Source of the DNA: Hemibagrus wyckioides
Lineage: Eukaryota; Chordata; Actinopteri; Siluriformes; Bagridae
DNA length: 64,000 nucleotides
Direction: 5' to 3'
NCBI RefSeq assembly: GCF_019097595.1
Contig: NC_080715.1
Coordinates: forward strand, 25,022,573 to 25,086,572
The position numbers were made by a program, and so were the translations under genes. Positions within the stretch are counted from its first letter, which is position 1; every line of letters begins with the position of its first letter. This document shows positions 23,934-36,110 of this stretch, one piece after another. The notes under the pieces are model-generated. The model searched no databases. It was not told the DNA's origin and worked only from the letters and a program-made list of their open reading frames with translations.

Positions 23934-26492
23934 CGAGCAATTTATCATAGTCTATATAACAAACAGCATGCAACAGGATCAGGGACAGGTGTGTGTGTGT
24001 TTAGAATCAGGGATTAGACAGCTCATCTTCCACTTGAGAGTCATTCTTGATGTTTAACCTTACATGCCTAAGGAGTGTGTGTGAGTTAATAGACATACAG
24101 CACTACAGAGATTCCCCTTCAGTTTACAGCCTGAACTGTTGTAACTAAAACAAAAATCTCACTTAAGTACTCCGAGATATCCTATCATGTTGATTTTGGA
24201 ATATTTTTGATGTTCTATGGAAGTTAATGCTTCACACAGTAGATTTTCTCCTCAGAAATTCTGATGCCCTCAAAAAACAATGGATCTCAAAATATTCTTT
24301 ATGACATATAAATAAAATCTTAAATCTTAAAAAAAAAATAAAATTCTACTAATATCTTCAGTATGTAGTATAAATAGCAGCACTTGCCTTGCTGTTCAGA
24401 GGGTTCTGTATTGGCTCAAAAGTAGAAAGAGAGAGATCACTTGAAGTTAGCAAGCATATTGATTTGAAGCTTAAAAGGGATAGAAAGGGAAGAAAGGCAG
24501 TGAGTGGCAAAATCTGGCTAGTTTTTATAGGGTTGAATATTTGAGTTATATTTTAATATGTATATACATAAAAACTTTAGGTATTCGCTTGAACACCTGT
24601 GTACTATATCATCTTAATTAAAAGCCATAATGAGCATTTTACCTTGGTTGTGGCACTAATAGTGATTAAACTGTAATTAAACCAAAGGAAATCCAGGTAT
24701 CCAAACACCTGCTATTGTTACACTGGAGTTGTTTTATACAATATGTGTTAAATGTTTACATACACACACACACACACACACATTTACATTGCCAGTCTGT
24801 TTTAGATTTTCTGCCCTGGTCACACAGTATTATTTTGGAAAGAATGAGAGGAAAAGGGATGGAGGGTGGAAAGAGGAGAGGTTCAGGACATTCGCACACT
24901 TGTTTATCACTCCCTCTCTTCCTGCTGCTCGCTCTTACACTGCTGGAGCCCACAGTCTGTCTCTGTTAACCAGGAGGAAATGAGTGTCGGTCTCAGTCAA
25001 GCAGGGCACACACACACACCCAGACACCCACACACACACATTTAATACTTTCTCGCATTGTCATTTATGTTCTTTAATTAAACTGACATTGACTCTCTTT
25101 TCTTTACCGTATCACGTTTTTGCACAGTGGTTATAAATGAATGTGCCATGCTGACGTGGGGTAGACAGCACACGAGAGGTGTGATGTTCAAAATCAGCTG
25201 ACTCAGTGGGATTTTTATAACCTTTTTTAGTCCAGAAATGTGCCTGCGTAACCACCCAAACCTCCTCCCCCCAAAAGTCCCACCTTAAAAGCCTCTTCCC
25301 ATTACTCATGACCAGTTTAGTGGATGTTCACTATTTATGTCACCCATCGTTCTTTGTTTTTTGCACCATTCTTTGAAAACTTTTGTGTGTAATCTGTTGT
25401 TTGTAATGCACAAAGGAGATCAGCATTTTCTGAAACACTCAAACCAGCCCATTTGGTACTAGCAACCATGTCATGCATAAAGGCACAGAGATCTGACTTG
25501 CATGTTTACTAGCTTCTGTTTTAACTGTTTTTTAATTACACACCATCTGTGTTATGCAAAATAAAAAAGCACACTGAACTGTAAACTCCACAGAAATCTA
25601 CTAAAAATAGTATCACTCTTTTAACATAACAAATTTGCTTATCTATGCTGCTAGAATATCAAAGGCATTCTTAATGTTGTACTTAACAGCTTGTTAAGTA
25701 CATTCTCCCATGATGTTTTAGATTTAGGCCTGATCTGAACAGAGGATATCAAATATCCCTAAAAAATAAATCTAACAAATCTTAAAACTCTTACATAAAT
25801 TAAAGTATACATTTTAGGGAGTGTCTTTTGTTTTTTTTGTTTTTGCAGTTTTTCACAGTGAGAATTTGATGTTTTTATCATGGTGTTTAGGCGATAAATT
25901 ATTAATTAAAATTCATATAATGTATAGTGCACACAGACAACACAGGGTAGCATATATTTTGAATTTTATTCTGTAAATAGAGTAAAACAATGCCAAGGTG
26001 CACTTGACTACACTTTTGGCATATTTTAGTTTAAAATAAGTAATGGATTTAAATTATTATTGAATTTGGACTGGTGTCATTCAAAATAAAAGCTCACAAC
26101 ACTTCCATTACAATATGGAATTTTTTTTCTTCAGGAGATCAGGTCTGGTTATTCTCAACCTTTTCTTTAACTCCCAGGACTTGTTGGTTGGTCTCTTGGT
26201 GTGTTTCTTATCAGTGTCACTGTAACTATGAATTGGTTTTTAGTATTTATCAAATAATTAGCTTGAAGACAAATAACTAAATAATAATATGGGAGTTATA
26301 ATGTGACATCTATAACCAGCAGACTTGGCTCAGCTATACTGTATATATCAAAACAAAGGTCCACAAAGATTTTTGTGTTTATTGAGTCTTTTCTTAGTTT
26401 TCCAAAGAAAAGGTTTTTTTTACAAAGAAAAAGCAAGACAATAAAGTTGAATTGAAACAACATGTTCTGAAACAATTTCACTATAATATTAT

Positions 26493-26544
<52 letters not shown>

Positions 26545-27651
26545 CTCTTCTCTTCTCTTGCCAGGATGATAACTGGGCCGAGACCACCACAGCCGTGACC
26601 GGTACCTCAGACCACAGTCTCTCTCAGGAGGAGCTGGCCAGTTTTGGGAAGGAGACAGTGGGTAGCGTGCATAAGCAGAGCTTTGTGCGTTTGCTGCCCC
26701 TGGCCCTGACACTGCTTCTTGGACTGGTGGTTCTTGTCACACCACTAGCCTTTGTGGTGCTGCCACAGCTGCTGTGGGCTGATCGTGTGCAATCTTGTGG
26801 CACAGCCTGTGAGGGCCTCTTCCTCTCGCTGGCCTTTAAACTACTGATCTTAATGCTGGCCGGCTGGGCTCTGTTCCTACGTCCGCCCCGGTCTACACTG
26901 CCTCGTCTGGCTGTTTACAGAGCACTTCTTGCTGTGCTCACACTGCTGCTCCTGCTCTCCTACTGGCTCTTCTATGGAGTGCGCATCCTTGACACACCGG
27001 TGTGTGTGTGTTTTTGTGTGTGTCAATGTATGAGGTGTTCATACAGCACATCAGTACTTACATTGCCCACTGTTGCTGCCACATAGTTTACACTGTATTT
27101 ACTGAATAATTCTGACTACTTTAATAGAAGATGAATTATGTGTTATAACTTAATAACAATCTGATGGCTTAATTAACAGATTAAAAAAATCAACCACAGG
27201 CTGATGTGTTAATGATTTTTCTATAATAACCATGTCCCAAAAGTGTTCAATTCCTCTTATAGCACAGCAATGAGTTCCTGATATCAGTTATATTATAGCA
27301 GCCTTAAACACCAGCATCTCTTCTTTTCCTCTCTTGAAGTTAATAAAACAAAAAAAAGTACTCAACTTTGATAGAAAATGTATTTCCTGTGAAAAAAAAG
27401 CACTGACACTCTTTGCATAAATGTTAAAATAAGATCCTTATAAAAAAGCTATTCACTATATTAACTATATTATACTATATTATACTATATTATATATAGT
27501 ACTATATCACTATATTATAAATTATTTTTTATATTTTCTTTACACTGTTTTAAAGAAAATATATAGAATATTAGACTGTTTCTGATTAGTACTGGTTCAT
27601 GCAACATGAACACAATAAAGTCTTGTTGAATGAGCTGTGTGAACTAGTGTG

Positions 27652-27750
<99 letters not shown>

Positions 27751-27948
27751 GGTAAATTACTTCCTGTACAACTGCAAGAGCCATGCTGTTATAGACAATC
27801 AGAGGAGAATATGGAGATTAAACTTGTGTGTAATTTCATTTGGAGTAAAGAAACCAACCAGAGAGCCAGAAAATGAAATCAACCACATTTAAATGAAATT
27901 TGTGCAGTGTGCTATGAAGAAAGAAAGAATAACTTTTGTAAATGTGTT

Positions 27949-27982
<34 letters not shown>

Positions 27983-30900
27983 AGGATGAGAATTATCAGG
28001 GGATAGTGCAGTTTGCGGTGTCGCTGGTGGATACTCTGCTGTTTACACACTACCTGGCCGTGGTACTGTTGGAGGTGCGGCAGCTGCAGCCATGCTTCTG
28101 TCTGTGTGTCACACGCTCGACTGATGGAGAGACACGACACTACAACCTTGGCCAGCTCAGGTAACACACACTGTGTGAGGATGAGGAAGAGAATATCAAA
28201 GAACAAACCCTTTTTAAACCAATTATGATGTTTTCTGTATAGTGTCTATTTAGGTAGTCAATCATTTTATTCTAGTCTGCACTTCTGTTCTTCTCTTATT
28301 GTGTTTGTTTTGCTAATGTTATTTTTCTCGGTCACCAAATTTGTCATTTTGTGTAAATCCAGTATAGATCTGCAGTAATGCTGTGTGTATTTGCTGATCC
28401 AGGCATACATCATTTACTAGATTCAGGCCAAAGAAGAAGAAAGACATTAATCATGCAGTTATTTTAAGTCTCTCTCTCTCTCTGTTTCTTTCACCCTCGC
28501 TCTCTCTCTCTCTCTGTCTCCCTCTCTCTCTCTCTCTCTCTCTTTAGCTCAGTCTCATTCTCTCCTGCATCTGTAGCTTCTTTGTTTTTCCTCTTTTCAA
28601 TATTTAGAATTTTTATTCATTCTCCATTCACTCTGGTATACTCATCCTGACTGTTAATTCACCAAAGCTTCTCCTCTTGCATTAGGATTTCCAGCATTGT
28701 TAGTGGTTGCTCGTGCGTGCTGTGGCCGTGGTTTTGGTGAAAACGCTACAGCTTCAGCTGATATGCCACTGACTATACCTTTAGTATAACGTTATTCTTT
28801 ATTCTCTTTTACTTTGTATAGTATTCAGAGGGCAGCTCTGGTGGTCCTGGAGCACTACTATAAGGATTTCTCAGTACATAATGCTGCACTACTGACTGCT
28901 GCTAAATCGCGAACAGCCAAGCACCTGGCTGCTCTGAAGGTCTACAATGTGGATGGTGGGTTTTGCACTTTGCTTTCTTTATGACATCGCATTTTTCTTG
29001 AAATTAGAAGACAATTTAGGCTTAAGTCATATGTCACAGTAATAAAAACTCCCTAAGAGCAATTGGAAGAAAGTTTGACACAGGAAATGGAATTACAGCA
29101 GGAAGAAGGAGATCCAGCGGAAACAAAAACGAACATACCTGAGACTTTTTAGAGTCCCTGAGAGTTTTAATAGTCTAACATGATTTCTTACTCAATTTAA
29201 AGTTCAGAACATTTGTGTTGTCATATACAGAGCAGACATATAGTGGTTGTGCGGATGTGTTCATAACAATAGAAATATGTGTCTTTAGTGTATACTAACA
29301 GACACATTCTTTCCATTCCTGTGGTTTTGGGAATGCTGAATATTATCTAGTCTGTCACTTGATAGTTTTGGTGTGTGTGTATGGGTGTGTGTTTCTCTCT
29401 GTTTTCTCTGCAACATTTAAAGTTAATCCCAAAAGCTTTCTTTTAGGCTGTAAGTTAAAACCATGGAATGTACTGAGTGCCCATGGTGTGTGTGTGTGTG
29501 TGTGTGAGTGAGTGTTCGTTCCTTCTGCCCTGGAGGCAATTTCACCCATCAGGAGTTTATCCAACTTTTACTTCAGTTACAAAAGCACATATTCACCCAG
29601 AGCATATTTATTAGTGGTGTTTCTATTGAACAGCTTATATTTTGTAATCTAATTGGGAAAACCAGATTTAAACAAGAAAAAAAAACTTCCCTGGCTCAAG
29701 TACACACACTGTATTCACATGTTTAATCCAACATCACAAAGATACTGAGCTGGTATTTGGCTGCTACACTGGGCATATTAACCACTCTGTGCCTGGACCT
29801 ACCCAATCCTTTCCGTTTCAGAGAAAGTCTTGAATCATGTATATAAACTACCAGTCAAACACTTGTATGTATACAAACAGTTTTCTTAATTTATTTCTGG
29901 TATGTTAGAATAATACTGAAGACGTGAACAGTTTGAAATCATAAATTCTGCAGTGAGCAAATCAAAAGGTTTTTTATGTTTGCAGAATTTAAAAGAGGTG
30001 TCTAATGAAACTTTGGCATTTTTTCTCAACCACTTTCATGAGGGTGTGTTACCCAGGAGGATTTTTTTGAAGTCCCCCAAATAGACTGAGCACTTGGTTG
30101 CTTCTCATAAATGAAAAGTACTTGCTTGAGAGGAACTATTTAATTTAAGTATAAACAGATTATTTAAATAGATTTATATTCATAAATTATTTCATTGTTT
30201 TCATTCACTATTGTATGCAAAACTCTCTGACATTTTGAGCACATGCCCCAAGGTGCCTACTGAACTAGACTAATCATGACCCAAATTTCACTCTGATATT
30301 TTAATAATAATAATAATAATAATAATAAAAACCCTCAAATCTAAAGCTGTGGGGGTTTTTTAAGCAGATTTGATATATGGCTTAGTTTGGGGATCATTAA
30401 GCACTATGCTCATGTCTTATACAGGCACGGTGCTGCCCTCATGTGTTCATCTGATTAAAATCCGACTGAACCAGATTGAAGAAACTTTATTTAACATAGA
30501 TACACTTAAGACAAGACAAGAACATAAGCTGTGTAATTGACTCTAACAGTAAACCCCAGAGAATGAACTTAAAATACCTGGTACAGTAAAACAGTACCTC
30601 TCTTTTAGTCATACTAGACCTCCCTTCAGAGAAGTTTGATTATCTCCACAGGCTGTTAATGAGATTAGGCTTAATACTACTACTGATCTACATATTCAGT
30701 GCTATATAACATAACTAACTAAGGCAGATGCTGGAAACAGCACTGGTAAAGGAAAGTATTATAGTATAACAGTATCCTGCAGTAGAGTTGTCCTTTTTGG
30801 TTCTGCTATTTTTATCATTCTATGCTATTCATCACACTATGCTAGCTGTCTCCAGCACCTTATATATTGTGAACCTTTTGGAATTTTAAATAGGTTTCTG

Positions 30901-33900
30901 CAAAAATCTGTCAGAAAATGTGATCTGATCTTGTAAATGTAATGTGCCTAAATGATAACACAAAAACATTCCTGATCTTTCATGTCTTTATGAAACATAC
31001 TTAGTCAACATCCAAAATAGTAGTGGAAAAAGCAAGTGAACCCTTGGAATTAATAATCGGTTTACCCCATCCTTGGCAGCAGTAACCACAACCAGGCCTT
31101 TCCTGTAGATGTGGATCAGACCTGCACATCGTTCAGGAGGAATTTTAGCCCATTGTTTTTTAACTGCTTTAGTTCTGTCTGTTCTTTGGACGTCTCATGT
31201 GTATGGCTCTCTTAAAGTCATTCCATAGCATCTTTATTGGGTTGAGGTCTGGGCTCTGACTTGGCTACTCCAAAAAAGAGGATTTTGTTTTTCTGAAGCC
31301 ATTCTGTTGTGGTGTTTTGGGTCATTCAGTTTCCCCTCAATGACTGCAAGCTGGCAGCCAGGCCCTGATGCAGAAAAGCAGGCCCAAATCATGATGTTTC
31401 CTCCACTATACTTTCTGGTTGGGATGATGTTTTCATGACGATATGCAGTGCCCTTTTTATGCCAGATGTAGTGCTGTGTGTTCTTTCCATATAGTTCAGT
31501 CTTAGTTTCTTCAGTCCACAAAACATTTTGCCAATACCGCTGTGGAGTGTCACTGTGCTCTTTCACAAACGTCAGGCATGCAGCAATGTTCTTTTTAGTA
31601 AGCAGCGGCTTCCTTTTTGGTGTCTTGCCATAGACACCCTGTTTGTTCAATGTTTTAAGTACTGTAGACTCATGAACAAAGATGTTAGCCAGTTCTTTAC
31701 TACATTCATGAGTCTTTGTTGTGCTTTTGAGGTCATTTTGACTGGGCACCCACTTCTTGGAAAAGTAGCCACAGTTCCAAAGTATCTGCATTTGTCGAAC
31801 TGTAGACTTGTAAATTTATTCTTTGAAATCACTTTGTAACCCTTTCCAGCTTTATGTATATCAATAATTCTTTATTGTAGATCCTCTGAAAGCTTTTGGG
31901 TGAGACATGGCTCACAAAAGCATTTCTTCTTGTGCGGAGCAAACTCAAAAAGTTTGAGTGTTTTTATCAGTAAAAGTGAAAGTCCACAGCTCCTAACTCA
32001 TTTTCTTAACAAGACTCCAGGTATGCTAACACTTGACTCCAATTAGTATTTTTGTGGTCATTAACTCAAGGGTTCACATACTTTTTCTACTAGCACTATG
32101 AGGATTTTATGGTTGTTCTCAATAAAGATCATGAAAGATCAGAATTTTTTTTTGGGTTATTATTTAGGTACATAATATTTGTCGATACTCTTGACTTAGA
32201 TGAAGATCACATTGTATGACAAATTTATGCAGAAACCATGAAATTCCAAAAGGTATCACATATTTTTTCTTGCCACTCTATATAAATATTAGTATTTATA
32301 CCACAACAATGTTAAATTCTTGATTCTGTTGGTTTTGATTGATTATCTATAATATAATGGCTTGGACAGTATTTGCAGTATGTAAAGCAAATAACAGGTT
32401 TATATGAATTCAAATGATTAAACAGATTAAAAATTGTGTCTAAAAGTTTTCAGTGAGAAGTATTTAAGCATCATTGTTTTTCTGCCAGTCTTCAGAACAG
32501 AGGTCTGTGCAGTGTCTTGGAAATATGCTGAATTTTTGTTTTGATAAACGGAAACAATGTCCTAGTATAACTTACAAGAACAGGAATTAACTTATTTTGC
32601 AACGTTCCCACAACATTAGGTTAGGTTAGGTACGAATACAGAGGCAATGACATGCAATCAGTATCTATCCAGTGCAAATAGCAGATAAGTGAAATGAAAA
32701 TGCTACAAAAAAGTTAAGATAACAGTGAACAGGTAAATGTAAACAGTATAAATCATACCTGTAATGCAGTTATGTTAAATAGAATAAATAAGAATTATGG
32801 TGCAACAGTTAAATATTATACAGTATAAGAGTAGAGTTGAATTATAAGTTGAATTAAATATAAGAATAAACAGAAAGTAATATATCATTCTTGAATTAAT
32901 ACATTTGTCACACTAATTTTTTTCCTAAAACGAAACATTTTCTTCCTTGGCAAGAATACAGCTGTTTGAGCTATTATACAGTGTCCAAGTAATGATTTCT
33001 CATGTTAGAACACTAAGAGCTCAAGCTCTAACATCTCATCATGCTGTTCTTCATCTTGTCAGGTCCTGGCAGTGATGGTGCAGCAAGTCAGTCTCGAGCC
33101 AAGATGGCTGCTGCGGCCCGACATAAAGACACCAGCCACAGCGAGCTTTACTATGAGGAGGCCGACTACGAGAGAAGAGTCCGCAAACGCAGAGCACGGT
33201 AAGAGAAATGAGGGCAGGGTGATACTGAGTGATAGTGAGATATTTATATTGAGATTATGAAACGTTTATAAAGCCGAGCAGGCAAGAAATGAATTAACTA
33301 GAGGACTAGATTTCAGTATATCATTTGAGTTTGAATTAGCTTCAAGTTCCATCTAATGGTTGCTTCGGCTATAGGTTACATGTGTTCACTTTGCTACAGG
33401 ATTAATATTTGTTCCATGTTCTCTCAAGGCTGGTGGTGGCAGTAGAGGAGGCATTTACACATGTGCGGCGGTTGCAGGAGGAGGAAAAAAAGAAGCCACC
33501 AGGAGATGTGATGGAGGCGCGTGAGGCTGCGCAGGCCATTTTCCCCTCAATGGCACGTGCACTTCAGAAGTACCTGCGTACAACACGTCAGCAGCACTGC
33601 CATAGCATGGACAGCATCCAGAGCCACCTTGCTTTCTGTATTACCAACAACATGAGTCCCAAGGTGCACACACAGAGACACACACACACACACACACAGA
33701 CATACACAATATGGCAGATTGTTTGGAAGGACAATCTGTGCTGTTTATGAAAACACAGCATAATTAATAGTTTGTTAAAAATATTTCTATTTATAAAAAT
33801 GGTTTCTTGAATGGCTATTCAAGGTAGTCTGCAAACAAAATAATTTTTGTTAACTGTGATGCTTTTTTGGTATCTTCAATGTTTTTAAGATCACTCTAAG

Positions 33901-34429
33901 AAAAGTGTACACACAGATGTACCGTACTGTACTGACTTTCAGATTAGACAAAAATCAAGAGAAGAAGAACATTTTAAAAAATTTATTCACTATATGTGTC
34001 TCACTCTTTGTGGTAAGATAGGAAAAAATAAAAAAATGGATAGAAAAACAAATTCATCATTAAAATCATTAGACTCTGAAAGTAATTAGGCTACTGGCCA
34101 ATTTTCATTAAATTGTGTTGTTTCCAGCAATGTGTAGTAACCTGCTCAGTTCTCTGTTTTGTCAACAGGCATTTCTGGAGAGCTACCTGACTCCTGGTCC
34201 CACTCTGCAGTACAACAGTGAGTGCTGGCGGGCTCCGCAGTGGACTCTGGTTAGCGAGGCATCAGTCACCAGCCTGCTGCGTCATGGCACCGAGTTCCAG
34301 CTCAAAAACAGCCACTTCTGCCTGGTGGTCAGCAGCAAGGCTATCCCGCAGCTCAGAATCAGCGAGGAATATGTCCATCCCAAATCACACAAGTTTGTGC
34401 TGCAAGTGCAGTCAGAGACCTCCGTCTGA
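20019..34429 (+). CDS. vangl1: VANG-like planar cell polarity protein 1 (8 coding exons)
   Basis: This four-pass membrane protein is a core planar cell polarity component; it recruits Prickle and opposes Frizzled/Dishevelled in convergent extension and hair-cell polarity. Coding exons: 20019-20080, 21350-21482, 26565-26999, 27985-28160, 28822-28955, 33063-33198, 33429-33663 and 34169-34429. All have AG/GT borders and join in phase to 523 residues, as expected for VANGL. Visible features are the N-terminal Ser/Thr cluster TGTSDHSLS (CK1-type sites), membrane segments near 108-131, 149-170, 182-204 and 217-241, the conserved [35 protein letters not shown], and the C-terminal PDZ ligand [18 protein letters not shown] and [13 protein letters not shown] favour VANGL1 over VANGL2. 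The start is [11 protein letters not shown], matching the family MDTES start. Introns 2 and 3 have microsatellites at their splice sites, and intron 5 holds Tc1 relics. Confidence 0.96.
22045..22240. repeat. TG and TA simple repeats in vangl1 intron 2
   Basis: A (TG)n array at about 22045-22086 is followed at 22180-22240 by an AT-only tract of TATA/TTTATA units. Intron 2 also holds GA tracts near 21630 and 21950. Apart from these and the transposon relic at 22994, the intron looks unremarkable. Confidence 0.85.
22994..23570 (-). mobile_element. Internally deleted Tc1-like transposon
   Basis: Imperfect terminal inverted repeats begin TCAGCCATAACAT and end ATGTTACGGCTGA. Inside, the text read on the plus strand (GAGGCATGGACTCCAC, GATCAGACTTGTTTGT, TTGAGATCTGGGGAATTTG, CATCCTGCTGAAAGAGG) is characteristic of the reverse complement of a widespread teleost Tc1/mariner family. 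Only about 580 bp remain of an element normally well over 1 kb, so most of the transposase is deleted and what is left is broken. It lies in vangl1 intron 2, antisense to the gene. Confidence 0.8.
25330..25560 (+). mobile_element. Fragment of DNA-transposon repeat, copy A
   Basis: The phrases AGATCAGCATTTTCTGAAAC, CTCAAACCAGCCCATTTGG and CACAGAGATC closely parallel the block at 54990-55090 inside the longer repeat at 54154-55204, so this is a truncated copy of that family. It lies in vangl1 intron 2. Confidence 0.65.
26492..26540. repeat. (TC)n array at the vangl1 exon 3 acceptor
   Basis: About 49 bp of pure TC is followed by TTTTCTCTTCTCTTCTCTTG and CCAG, with exon 3 starting at 26565. The array is effectively an over-long polypyrimidine tract for the exon encoding membrane segments 1-3. 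Confidence 0.9.
27656..27742. repeat. (TA)n array in vangl1 intron 3
   Basis: This is a pure TA dinucleotide array of about 87 bp. It is self-complementary and able to form a cruciform or RNA hairpin, and it sits between the UG-repeat donor (27000) and UG-repeat acceptor (27984) of the same intron. Confidence 0.9.
27952..27980 (+). repeat. (TG)n array at the vangl1 exon 4 acceptor
   Basis: The TG run goes straight into TCAG, with exon 4 starting at 27985. There is no ordinary polypyrimidine tract between the repeat and the acceptor, so U2AF must recognise the UG array itself or something upstream. UG repeats are known binding sites for TDP-43 and CELF proteins. Confidence 0.9.
28470..28543. 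repeat. Interrupted (TC)n array in vangl1 intron 4
   Basis: This is a pyrimidine-rich tract of TC units with a few interruptions, in the 0.66-kb intron between exons 4 and 5. It is too far from the exon 5 acceptor (28821) to be its polypyrimidine tract. Nothing else in this intron is notable. Confidence 0.8.
29847..30070 (+). mobile_element. Left-end fragment of a Tc1-like element
   Basis: The start CCAGTCAAACACTTGTATG and the inner phrases TTAGAATAATACTGAAGACG and CTCAACCACTTTCATGAGG match the terminal region of a teleost Tc1-like family related to salmonid elements. Only the end is present, without a transposase gene. It lies in vangl1 intron 5. Confidence 0.6.
30303..30328. repeat. (AAT)n microsatellite
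   Basis: A trinucleotide AAT array of about 26 bp, in vangl1 intron 5. Confidence 0.85.
30861..32283 (-). mobile_element. Tc1-like transposon with long terminal inverted repeats
   Basis: About 1.42 kb long, with imperfect terminal inverted repeats of roughly 210 bp. The outer TIR parts (AACCTTTTGGAATTT on the left, AAATTCCAAAAGGT on the right) and inner parts (GTGAACCCTTGGAATTA and its inverse near 32060-32095) both match, the layout known as IR/DR in fish Tc1 elements. Between them lies a minus-strand transposase remnant. The element lies in vangl1 intron 5, antisense to the gene. Confidence 0.85.
31234..31832 (-). pseudogene. Decayed Tc1-family transposase
   Basis: The minus strand carries an N-terminal helix-turn-helix remnant in one frame (with [15 protein letters not shown]) and, after a frame change, the catalytic region ([41 protein letters not shown]). 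The first catalytic acidic position reads WTEETK, with Glu where Tc1 transposases have Asp. The stretch around the second catalytic Asp is lost; only NDPKHHN survives and the C-terminus is scrambled. It is therefore inactive. It is a cut-and-paste DNA transposase in origin. Confidence 0.85.
33664..33700. repeat. CA-rich array at the vangl1 exon 7 donor
   Basis: The donor of exon 7 is GTGCACACAC, and CA repeats with an AGAGA interruption continue to about 33700. The donor dinucleotide is effectively the edge of the array. Confidence 0.8.
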
Positions 34430-34459
34430 CCCACTGCTTTGTCTGTTGCTTTTATACAC

Positions 34460-34465
34460 AATAAA
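34460..34465 (+). terminator. vangl1: vangl1 polyadenylation signal
   Basis: AATAAA lies 31 bp after the vangl1 stop codon, which would give an unusually short 3' untranslated region. Longer isoforms using later signals are possible. Confidence 0.5.
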
Positions 34466-34499
34466 CTCAGAAACGGTGTTTCTTTTTTCAATTTTTTAG

Positions 34500-35640
34500 A
34501 ACTCACGTTTCTCATATTGGACATATTTTGATATGCAGCAGTGTTTCTTTTTGAAATGAAAAAAAAGTATTTATGTACAAGACAGATACTTGTATTTGCA
34601 AGTGTGAGAGTGTTTTTTTGTGTGTAGGTATGTGTGCTGTGCAGTGTTTAAAAACTAAAGGCTGCTGTTTATTAAGGAAGCGATCAAGCAGAAGTGTAAA
34701 AGCAGAACTGTGATCATTAGGAAGTGTTGTCTTGCAGCTTTTCAGCCAATCGAACAATATTGACACTTAAAAAGGAGGAGGGACATCAGAAACATTATCT
34801 ACAGTTAAAGGAACTTTTTAAAATTTATTTGAGATGATGGATGATTTTAATACCACATTTATGTAGAAGATAAGACACAGTGTCATCATAGTGCACAAAA
34901 CTCCTCAAGACTTTTCTAATTTACCAATTTCTGTAATGTTATCATTGTGCTAAAACCACAAACCATGTAGGACACACAAGCCCAGGAATGCTGCCTAAAT
35001 CGTTTTGATAAACCTTTTGATTTAAGAGGGCTTAAAACCTTTTCACCAAAAGGGTCTATTAATAATTTGACTGCAGCAGTAAAACTACCTAATAAACTTT
35101 TTTACAGCCCATGAAGCTCTTTTATACATGTGTTTATAGGATTATGAATTTGTTTTGTTTCCTGTGTCTCTTCTGTGTGATGATATATGATGCGTCCCTG
35201 TCAACTTGACATGTTTGTGGTTGCTCATTTGTGAAGAATATGGCAGCCATCACCTTATCCTGCCAATTTCTCTAACGATAAGAAAAATGTTTTGTAAATG
35301 CAGTCATCCTGTTTATTTTATATAGTTTACATTGATATTTTATGTGTACATATGTCTATGTAAATTTAATTTATATGAGTATATGTGCAAACATCTTGTG
35401 TACCTTGCATGTATATATTCATATAAAGGTATTGATTTGTTTTCTGCTGTTGTAGCTCTTTCCTCCGACATTTTCTCTGAGATCATTAATATGAACTCCT
35501 TTCAGATCTTATGCAGTTTATCTTCATCTTCTGATCATCACATACATTTGCTCTTAGAAGAGAACTTCATCCTGGTTTCTAATAAAACTGTATGTCTAAG
35601 ACAAATATGTCACATTCTCTATTATGTGTTGTGTTACTAA
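34500..35640. other. Intergenic region downstream of vangl1
   Basis: This is AT-rich DNA between the convergent genes vangl1 and casq2. It probably includes an extended vangl1 3' untranslated region. No coding sequence is supported. The open frame at 35332-35640 has no recognisable domain. Confidence 0.45.
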
Positions 35641-35679
35641 TATCAACATGAATCCCTGGACCCAACCTGCCTTGTTCAG

Positions 35680-36110
35680 GCTGATGGAGGTGGTGGAATG
35701 GTGTGGGGAATGTTTTCTTTGCAAACTTTGGGTCTGTTAAAACCAATTAATCATCGCTTGAATACCACAGACTATTTGAGTATTGTTGCTGAATCTGCAT
35801 CCCTTTTCATGTAGATGACAATGAGTTCAGTGTTCTTCAGTGACCTTCCCAGTCACCAAATCTGAATCCAATAGATCACCTTTGTGATGTGGTAGAATCA
35901 GAGATTTATAGCATGAAAGTGCAACTGAAAAATCAGTAGGAATTTTGTGGTGTAATTACTTCAACATGGACCAGTATCTCAACGGAATGTTTTTAACATC
36001 TTGTGGAATCAATGCCATGAAGAATTGAGGCTGTTCTAAGAGCAATGTGTGGTTTTACCCAGTATTAGTGTAGTGTTCCTAATAAATTGTTCAGTAAGTG
36101 TATATACACC
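35680..36110 (+). mobile_element. 3' part of a decayed Tc1-like element
   Basis: The plus strand reads as the C-terminal transposase remnant of a Tc1 family (GGTGGTGGAATGGTGTGGGG, AGTGACCTTCCCAGTCACC, AATCCAATAGATCACCTTTG, CATGGACCAGTATCTCAACG). It ends in the terminal phrase GTGTTCCTAATAAATTG followed by AGTAAGTGTATA. Stops and frameshifts interrupt it. A second relic of the same stretch lies near 61590-61800. Confidence 0.7.
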
